A stretch of 64,000 nt of DNA from the NCBI GenBank assembly GCA_910589335.1, contig CAJUTW010000001.1:8910-72909 (forward strand). The letters run 5' to 3'. The translations under genes and the position numbers were made by a program. The notes under the pieces are model-generated. The model was not told where the DNA came from, searched no databases, and saw only the letters and a list, made by a program, of their open reading frames with translations. Every line of letters begins with the position of its first letter. Positions within the stretch are counted from its first letter, which is position 1. This DNA is from an uncultured Bacilli bacterium. Its GTDB lineage: Bacteria > Bacillota_I > Bacilli_A > RF39 > UBA660. Below, one piece after another: positions 59,074 through 64,000 of the stretch.

Positions 59074-59108
59074 AAAGTGTGTAGTTTTTTTACTAACTTA
59101 CACACTTT
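59074..59108. terminator. Strong hairpin between convergent ligD and trpS
   Basis: AAAGTGTGTA (59074-59083) pairs perfectly with TACACACTTT (59099-59108), 10 bp with a 15-base loop. T/A-rich flanks on both sides suggest a bidirectional terminator between convergent genes, though the T-tracts are short. Confidence 0.6.
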
Positions 59109-59184
59109 ATTTTACACTCTTCACTCTTATAAAAAGTATTTAGTGAATATTTATCTTAAAATTTAAAATTAAAGTAGCAAAACT

Positions 59185-60189
59185 TTAATAATCTATCTTC
59201 ATAGCATCTTTTATTTTTTTCATAGTATCTTTTGCTTTATTTTGAGCAACTTGAGTTCCGTTATCTAGAATTTCTTTAACAAGATCTTTATTTTCTTCAT
59301 ATTGTTTTCTTCTTTTTCTAATTGGTTCTAAAAAATTATTCATAGCTTCAATAAGTTCTTTTTTACAAGCTACACAACCTCTTGCTCCTTTTTTACATTC
59401 ACTACATACTGTATTAGTATTTTCTATCGTATTAACTAATTTATGGTAATAGTAAACCATACATTTATCAGGATCAGCAGGATCATCTTTTTTAATTTTA
59501 TTTGTGTCAGTTAAAGCCATCATAATTTTTTTCTTAATTGTTTCTTCATCATCTATCAAATAAATAGCATTTCCAAGACTTTTTCCCATTTTTTCATTAC
59601 CGTCTAATCCTTTAACTCTTGTAGTATTACTAAGTACTTGTTGAGGTTCTTTTAAAATATTTCCATAAATAGAATTGAATTTTCTAACTATTTCGCGGCA
59701 TTGTTCTAGTAATGGTAATTGGTCATCGCCAACAGGAATTAGCTCTCCATCAAAAACAGTTATATCTGCAGCTTGTGAGACAGGATAACCTAAAAAACCA
59801 TAAGTTATACTTTCTCCATTAGTTCCAAATAATTCTTTTTTTTGAGCAATCTCGTTTTTTACAGTAGGATTTCTTTGAAGTCTAGATACAGTAACTAGAT
59901 TGCTATAAAATACAGTTAATTCAGCAATTTCTGGTATTTTAGATTGTATGAAAAAATGAACTTTATTAGGATCAAGTCCTATTGCTAATAAATCTTTTGT
60001 AATTTCGTAAACATTTTTTCTAACTTTTTCAGGATTATCAAAATTATCAGTTAAAGCTTGAACATCAGCAATTTCTAAATAAAAGTCGTAATCTTCTTGC
60101 ATCTTTAAATAGTTTTGTCCAGCTCCAAAATAATGTCCTAAATGAAGATTACCAGTAGGTCGTAGTCCTGTTAAAATAATTTTTTTCAT
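59185..60189 (-). CDS. trpS: Tryptophan-tRNA ligase
   Basis: 334 residues from the ATG at 60189, set by AGGAAGTG upstream; the GTG at 60198 lies within the ribosome site. Class I synthetase: TGLRPTGNLHLGHYFGA (HIGH motif as HLGH) and GNEKMGKSLGNAI (KMSKS motif as KMGKS). It also contains ECKKGARGCVACKKEL, a Cys-rich segment (4 Cys) found in a subgroup of TrpRS. Charges tRNA-Trp with tryptophan. Runs against the ligD gene. Confidence 0.95.
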   Translation of the reverse strand: MKKIILTGLRPTGNLHLGHYFGAGQNYLKMQEDYDFYLEIADVQALTDNFDNPEKVRKNVYEITKDLLAIGLDPNKVHFFIQSKIPEIAELTVFYSNLVTVSRLQRNPTVKNEIAQKKELFGTNGESITYGFLGYPVSQAADITVFDGELIPVGDDQLPLLEQCREIVRKFNSIYGNILKEPQQVLSNTTRVKGLDGNEKMGKSLGNAIYLIDDEETIKKKIMMALTDTNKIKKDDPADPDKCMVYYYHKLVNTIENTNTVCSECKKGARGCVACKKELIEAMNNFLEPIRKRRKQYEENKDLVKEILDNGTQVAQNKAKDTMKKIKDAMKIDY

Positions 60190-60227
60190 ATATTTCACTT
60201 CCTATTTCTTAATTCTATCATATTCAT

Positions 60228-60252
60228 AAAAAAAATAGAAGAGAACTCTTCT
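60228..60252 (-). terminator. Intrinsic terminator, minus strand, after the rhomboid gene
   Basis: AGAAGAG (60237-60243) and CTCTTCT (60246-60252) form a perfect 7-bp stem; the A-run 60228-60235 is the T-run on the minus strand. It separates the rhomboid gene from trpS. Confidence 0.75.
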
Positions 60253-60835
60253 AAAATAATAAGTTTGGCATATAAAGACTTAAAAATCCAAATAATAAGC
60301 CACATAAAGCACCTATAAGATGACCTGAATGATATATTTTTTTATTTCCTTCTAAAAATCCCTTTTTTAATTCATCAATTATATAAAATATACATATTAA
60401 TATTAATGTAATAGGAATTTTACCTTCAGTTAGATTAGAAAATGAACTTAAAACAATTAGCATAAAGACATTGCTACTAGCACCACATATCGCATAATTA
60501 TTAAATATTATATTAAATAATGAAACAATAAGTGAAGTTGATAGAAGCATTATTAAAAGATTAATACTTCCATATTTTTCTTCAATCATAGGACCAATTA
60601 AAAGTATATATAAAAAATTACTTACTAAATGATCCCAATCTTTATGACCAATACTGTGAGTAAATAGTCTAATATATGTTAGAGGATTAAGAAAAGATGA
60701 TCGATAAGAAGAAAATAATAATTTGTTAGTTTTGCCATTAGTTAGAAAGTTAAAAAAACAAGCTATTAAAGATATAATTAAGTAAGTTATAATAACTTTT
60801 GAATTATAATCAAATTGAAAATTAAAATTATTCAT
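60251..60835 (-). CDS. Short rhomboid-like intramembrane protease
   Basis: 194 residues. Core helices only: FTHSIGHKDWDHLVSNFLYIL (L1 region), ICGASSNVFMLIVL with the catalytic Ser in GASS (about 118-123), and IYHSGHLIGALCGLLFG with the catalytic His. The L1 loop carries the usual His/Asn. It has no N-terminal soluble domain, unlike the rhomboid at 17049. AAAGGAG precedes the ATG (read on the minus strand). Target unknown. Confidence 0.82.
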   Translation of the reverse strand: MNNFNFQFDYNSKVIITYLIISLIACFFNFLTNGKTNKLLFSSYRSSFLNPLTYIRLFTHSIGHKDWDHLVSNFLYILLIGPMIEEKYGSINLLIMLLSTSLIVSLFNIIFNNYAICGASSNVFMLIVLSSFSNLTEGKIPITLILICIFYIIDELKKGFLEGNKKIYHSGHLIGALCGLLFGFLSLYMPNLLF

Positions 60836-60987
60836 ATAGACTCCTTTTATTATTACTAAATATATATTATCATAAAATATTAAAGAAAAATAAATTTAAT
60901 TTTGATTTATAGAAGTATTTTTATAATTACTATGGTTTATTAAGATAAGTTTTGCTATAATTAAAAAAAGATAGAGAGGGGTAAATT

Positions 60988-61863
60988 ATGAAAATATTCA
61001 ATAATATATGTAATTATTTAAGTAAAATTACTACAATTGATAAAAATATTATTGAAGTTATATTTTTATCGATTTTAATATTTCTTTTATTTGCTTTTAT
61101 AAAATTTATTGCTAAAAAGATTATCAGAGGAAAAGTTACTGGAAGAGGAGAATATGTATTAAATCAGTCTTTTAAAGTTATTATTAATGCTGTTGAGGTT
61201 TTAACTTTATTATTGATATGGGCAGAATATATTAAAAATTTATTTACACTTATTTCTGTTTTGTCTGCTGCTATGACTATTGCTTTACGAGATATTATTT
61301 TGAATTTTTTTTGTGGTATTTATATAAAAATTAAAAAACCATTTAAAGTAGAAGATAGGATACAAATTGGAGATATTAAAGGAGATGTTATGAATATTTC
61401 TACTTTAGATTTTGAATTGTTAGAAGTGTCAACAAAAGATGATAATGGACAGTCTACAGGAGTTGTTGTTTCTTTTCCTAATTCTATTGTCTTTAAAGAT
61501 CCAATAAAAAATATAAATAGGGGATTTAAATATATATGGAATGAATTAGTTGTTAATATTTGTGTAGATAAAGACTTATTAAAAAATAAACAGGAAATAT
61601 ATAAAATTATTAATAGTATAGAAACAATAAAGAGTATTCCTATAAAAATGAAAAATCAAATAAATGAAATTAATCCAGAAAATAGAGTTTATTTTAATAA
61701 ATATGATCCAATAATTTATACAAAAATAGTAAATGATCATATTGAACTTACAGTGAGATATTTAATGCATCCTAAAAAGTCAAGATTTGTTGAAAGTGTT
61801 ATTTGGAATAAAATATATGAAGCTTATCAAGATAATAGAATAGATTTATATTTAAAAAGTTAA
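60988..61863 (+). CDS. mscS: MscS-family mechanosensitive channel
   Basis: 291 residues. Three membrane helices (about 20-45, 65-90, 93-115), with TM3 and the start of the beta domain reading MTIALRDIILNFFCGIYIKIKKPFKVEDRIQIGDIKGDVMNIS, the core MscS signature (helix, then DxIxIGDIxGxV). The C-terminal cytosolic part (about 200-291) is beta/helix. It opens under membrane tension to release solutes. An extended -10 (TGCTATAAT, 60953-60961) precedes it, with GAGAGGGG as ribosome site. Confidence 0.9.
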   Translation: MKIFNNICNYLSKITTIDKNIIEVIFLSILIFLLFAFIKFIAKKIIRGKVTGRGEYVLNQSFKVIINAVEVLTLLLIWAEYIKNLFTLISVLSAAMTIALRDIILNFFCGIYIKIKKPFKVEDRIQIGDIKGDVMNISTLDFELLEVSTKDDNGQSTGVVVSFPNSIVFKDPIKNINRGFKYIWNELVVNICVDKDLLKNKQEIYKIINSIETIKSIPIKMKNQINEINPENRVYFNKYDPIIYTKIVNDHIELTVRYLMHPKKSRFVESVIWNKIYEAYQDNRIDLYLKS

Positions 61864-61865
61864 AA

Positions 61866-61897
61866 ATAAAGAATTTTATTAATTCTTTATTTTTTGT
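61866..61897. terminator. Bidirectional terminator between mscS and the glycosyltransferase
   Basis: ATAAAGAATT (61866-61875) pairs with AATTCTTTAT (61881-61890); T-run 61891-61896 serves the plus strand, A-run upstream serves the minus strand. It overlaps the last codons of the minus-strand gene. Confidence 0.7.
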
Positions 61898-62955
61898 TCT
61901 ATAAAACTTCTATTATTAAGTAATCTTTCATCATTAGGATTCATTGATATAGCAATATCTACAAAGTAAAGTGATAAAAGATAATTTTTTTGATAATAGT
62001 AAGATAAAGATAATAAATCAAAGATAGTACTATCCCAACTAAATGTTTCATTAATATATACTTTTTGATGATTCTTTATTTGAAGTGCTTTTAAACAGTA
62101 TTTTTCAATGGCTTTATAATTATTTTCTTCATAAGCTAAAAGTGCTCTTTCGACATAAGCATCTCTTAAATTAGGAGCTTCATTTATAGCTTTTAAATAC
62201 CATTTTTTAGCATTTTTAAAGTCATTTTTGGCTTTATAGGATCTTGCGATAAATCTCATTGATGCTGCTCGTTCTAATGTCCAAGTAGCAGATTTTAATT
62301 TAAGATGTTTTTTTAGAGTTTTTATGCATTTATCGTGTAATTGATTAAACATATATTCTCTTCCTAAATAATGCATATTACGATCGTCTTCTGGATCTTC
62401 TTTAACTGATAATTCTAGAAGCTTTAAATATGAACTACGTGATTTTTTGTGATCAGGATAATGATTTAGAGTAATACTATCAATTGTAATGGAATGTTGA
62501 TTAGTTCCTTTATATTTTAATACTTCGTGAACTGGGTGTGTCCAAATAAAATTATCACGACTATGCATTTTTTCAATATAAAAATTTACTTTTGGTTTAC
62601 CAAATTTATCTAATGACCAATTATAATTATATCTAGCATTAGTTGTTTCTTTTGTCCAAAATTTTTCAATTTCTTGACGCCAACCACTAACAAATATTTC
62701 ATCTAAATCGGTACAAATACATACATCAGTATCTTTAGGAACTAAATCTAGAGATTTGTTTCTAGCAGTATCAAAACGCCAAGGAGAAATTATTTCTTGA
62801 TAAACATTTACTCCTAGTTTTTTTAATTCATTGACAGTATTATCTGTAGAACCAGTATCTAATACATATATTTCATCAGCTTCTTTCATACTTTCATACC
62901 ATCTTTTAACAAATTTTTCTTCATTTTTAGAAATTGCATAAACACATATTTTCAT
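61879..62955 (-). CDS. Family 2 glycosyltransferase with TPR-like C-terminus
   Basis: 358 residues. GT-A start: ICVYAISKNEEKFVKRWYESM, then YVLDTGSTDNTV, SPWRFDTARNKSLDL and CTDLDEIFV, where the D-x-D-type residue pair (DLDE) binds metal-nucleotide sugar. The second half (about 190-358) has repeated helical hairpins (KNAKKWYLKAINEAPNLRDAY, AYEENNYKAIEKYCLKAL) like TPR repeats. Enzymes with this layout decorate glycoproteins or surface polymers. Its neighbour, a collagen-like protein gene on the same strand, could be a substrate; this is inference. Confidence 0.85.
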   Translation of the reverse strand: MKICVYAISKNEEKFVKRWYESMKEADEIYVLDTGSTDNTVNELKKLGVNVYQEIISPWRFDTARNKSLDLVPKDTDVCICTDLDEIFVSGWRQEIEKFWTKETTNARYNYNWSLDKFGKPKVNFYIEKMHSRDNFIWTHPVHEVLKYKGTNQHSITIDSITLNHYPDHKKSRSSYLKLLELSVKEDPEDDRNMHYLGREYMFNQLHDKCIKTLKKHLKLKSATWTLERAASMRFIARSYKAKNDFKNAKKWYLKAINEAPNLRDAYVERALLAYEENNYKAIEKYCLKALQIKNHQKVYINETFSWDSTIFDLLSLSYYYQKNYLLSLYFVDIAISMNPNDERLLNNRSFIEQKIKN

Positions 62956-63055
62956 TTAATCACCTAATATAGAATATGTTTAAAAATATAATTTATTAAG
63001 AAATATAAAATAAAATAGACAAGATGCAATACTTGTTATTTCAAGTGAATTTTTT

Positions 63056-63090
63056 TAAAAAGAAAGAGTATTGAACTTTTTCAATACTCT
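63056..63090 (-). terminator. Intrinsic terminator of the collagen-like unit, minus strand
   Basis: AGAGTATTGAA (63065-63075) pairs perfectly with TTCAATACTCT (63080-63090), 11 bp with a four-base loop. On the minus strand the stem is followed by a T-rich tract covering about 63056-63064. Confidence 0.85.
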
Positions 63091-63110
63091 GTAACTTCAT
63101 TTTATTATTT

Positions 63111-63815
63111 TTAATTAAGTTTTTTTACTGAAAGTGTTGCATTAACACCATTACCTAGAGTAACACCAACTGCTAGTAATGCTGATATTGCCATATCTAT
63201 AACAGCACCTGCTGGAAGGGCCACAATAACACTTCCACTATAAATTGATCCAACACCGACAGCTAAAACTCTTGAAACTACTGTTGATGGAATATTAGTA
63301 CCATTACTTCTAACTGCTTGAGTAACAGTAGTTCCAAGTGCTGCAGAAACATTACTAAAATAATTAATTTCGTAGTTACCAGCTTGAGCGACTGTAATGC
63401 TGTTTGTAGGAGTGTAAGTAGTATTTAGGTTTGGTAAAGAGTTTGCAAGTGGTATTTGTGTTGGTGTTCCAATAACTAGATTTAATGTTTGTGGAGTATC
63501 ACTGTATTTTCCTCCATAAGCATTTAATCCATTAGCAGGGCCAGTAGGACCAGTGATTCCAGTCGGACCTGTAGCACCAATAGTACCAGCGATACCTTGA
63601 GGACCGGTAGGACCAGTGGCACCAGTCGGACCAGTAGCACCATCAGTACCAGCAATACCTTGAGGGCCAGTAGGACCTGTAGCACCATCAGTACCAGCAA
63701 TACCTTGAGGACCAGTAGGACCTGTAGGACCATCAGTACCAGCGATACCTTGAGGACCGGTAGGACCTTGTGGTATAACAAAGTTTAATAAATAATCTGA
63801 GTTAATAAATATCAT
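63111..63815 (-). CDS. Collagen-like repeat protein with a compact C-terminal domain
   Basis: 234 residues. A short N-terminus (about 1-14), then a Gly-x-y stretch (about 15-92) built from units such as [16 protein letters not shown], with Gly every third residue. The C-terminal domain (about 93-234) is beta-rich: [33 protein letters not shown], and ends [10 protein letters not shown], like the trimerising BclA-C/TNF-like domains of spore-surface collagens. No signal peptide is evident. The ATG follows AGGA with almost no spacing, so the true start may be slightly different. Likely an outer-surface fibre. Its GC is visibly higher than in nearby genes. It is second in a unit, 14 bases after a similar gene. 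Confidence 0.85.
   Translation of the reverse strand: MIFINSDYLLNFVIPQGPTGPQGIAGTDGPTGPTGPQGIAGTDGATGPTGPQGIAGTDGATGPTGATGPTGPQGIAGTIGATGPTGITGPTGPANGLNAYGGKYSDTPQTLNLVIGTPTQIPLANSLPNLNTTYTPTNSITVAQAGNYEINYFSNVSAALGTTVTQAVRSNGTNIPSTVVSRVLAVGVGSIYSGSVIVALPAGAVIDMAISALLAVGVTLGNGVNATLSVKKLN
63540..63773 (-). repeat. Tandem repeats encoding Gly-Pro-Thr collagen-like units
   Basis: Imperfect tandem units in which Gly-x-y codons repeat, with the subunit containing 'ccttgagg' recurring at about 63594, 63658, 63703 and 63748. The same run recurs in the next gene; bases 63585-63624 are identical over 40 bases to 63926-63965. Such repeats can slip or recombine, so copy number may vary between strains. 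Confidence 0.8.
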
Positions 63816-63829
63816 TCCTTTCTATAAAT

Positions 63830-64000
63830 TTAATTTGATATTGGAGTAATAGTAACACTGGCATTTGAACCAGGAGCTCCAGTTGTTACTGTACCAATTT
63901 CTAAAGTTGGAGCTGGTCCAGTAGCACCAGCGATACCTTGAGGACCGGTAGGACCAGTGGCACCATCAGTACCAGCAATACCTTGAGGGCCGGTAGGACC
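63830..64000 (-). CDS. Second collagen-like protein, C-terminal part (cut by window edge)
   Basis: Reading on the minus strand from base 64000 gives 56 residues: collagen-like units ([17 protein letters not shown] ... GIAGATGP), then a short non-repeat end PTLEIGTVTTGAPGSNASVTITPISN and a stop TAA (63830-63832). The gene continues beyond the window. Its C-terminus is only about 28 residues, much shorter than that of the neighbour, and resembles the strand-rich tails of short collagen-like surface proteins. Repeat DNA is nearly identical to that of the gene at 63111-63815, which starts 14 bases downstream, suggesting a tandem duplication. Confidence 0.8.
   Translation of the reverse strand, partial: GPTGPQGIAGTDGATGPTGPQGIAGATGPAPTLEIGTVTTGAPGSNASVTITPISN

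Noticed and set aside
63540..63773. CRISPR array
   Set aside because: The repeats are in-frame Gly-x-y codons with no unique spacers of constant length and no cas genes nearby.
63597..63788. Plus-strand frame rich in Thr/Arg/Ser over the collagen region
   Set aside because: It is the mirror of the minus-strand Gly-x-y repeats and has no independent start signals.

Overview
The window is very AT-rich DNA from a low-GC, single-membrane Firmicute with a cell wall. The best fit is a deep-branching Bacilli lineage of the RF39 / 'Tenericutes-like' or Erysipelotrichia type; this placement is inference from base composition, gene content and gene order. TGA is a normal stop (it ends the ireB and ligD genes), so the code is not the Mycoplasma code. 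The gene order ireB-ruvX-yrzB-mltG-yrrM-yrrN-yrrO-greA (18.3-26.9 kb) is the classic Bacilli arrangement. Genes for MltG, sortase, SpoIID and NlpC/P60 proteins imply a peptidoglycan wall. Ordinary sigma-A promoters and Rho-independent terminators are visible.

Layout. 0-5.6 kb is an accessory, decayed region: the tail of a cut-off gene, an intergenic region with strong hairpins and short direct repeats, a RepA-like P-loop ATPase on the minus strand, a 5'-truncated GNAT gene joined to it, a run of small membrane or secreted proteins of unknown function, and a methyltransferase-like fragment. 5.7-18.2 kb is mostly housekeeping or lipid/stress genes: a NagZ-like glycosidase, Hsp20 with a palindromic upstream region, a broken chloramphenicol-acetyltransferase-like gene, RluD, an HD protein, a Gre-like paralogue without the normal catalytic tip, an AMP-dependent acyl ligase next to a HAD-PlsC fusion, a hybrid histidine kinase, TspO and a rhomboid protease. 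18.3-26.9 kb is the ireB-greA block, interrupted by a VirB2-like/NlpC-P60 fusion and a DUF4163-like gene.

27-54.4 kb is the most striking part: one long plus-strand locus joining parts of a Tad/Flp type IV pilus machine (CpaB, CpaF, TadB, TadC, CpaE-like, a 49-residue pilin candidate, TadE-like minor subunits) to a Gram-positive type IV secretion system (VirB2-like, VirB6/TrbL, PrgI, a VirB4 with a separate N-terminal-like partner, VirD4). It also holds a class-B-like sortase, a 31-cysteine secreted protein, a SpoIID + papain-like wall enzyme and two paralogous membrane proteins near its ends. No relaxase and no prepilin peptidase are visible. I infer a chromosomal envelope-spanning machine for secretion, adhesion or DNA movement rather than a complete conjugative element.

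54.4-64 kb holds a rhodanese, a VTT/DedA-like protein, RmuC, a two-gene Ku-LigD end-joining operon, TrpRS, a second rhomboid, MscS, a glycosyltransferase with a TPR-like tail, and two adjacent collagen-like repeat genes on the minus strand that run off the window end.
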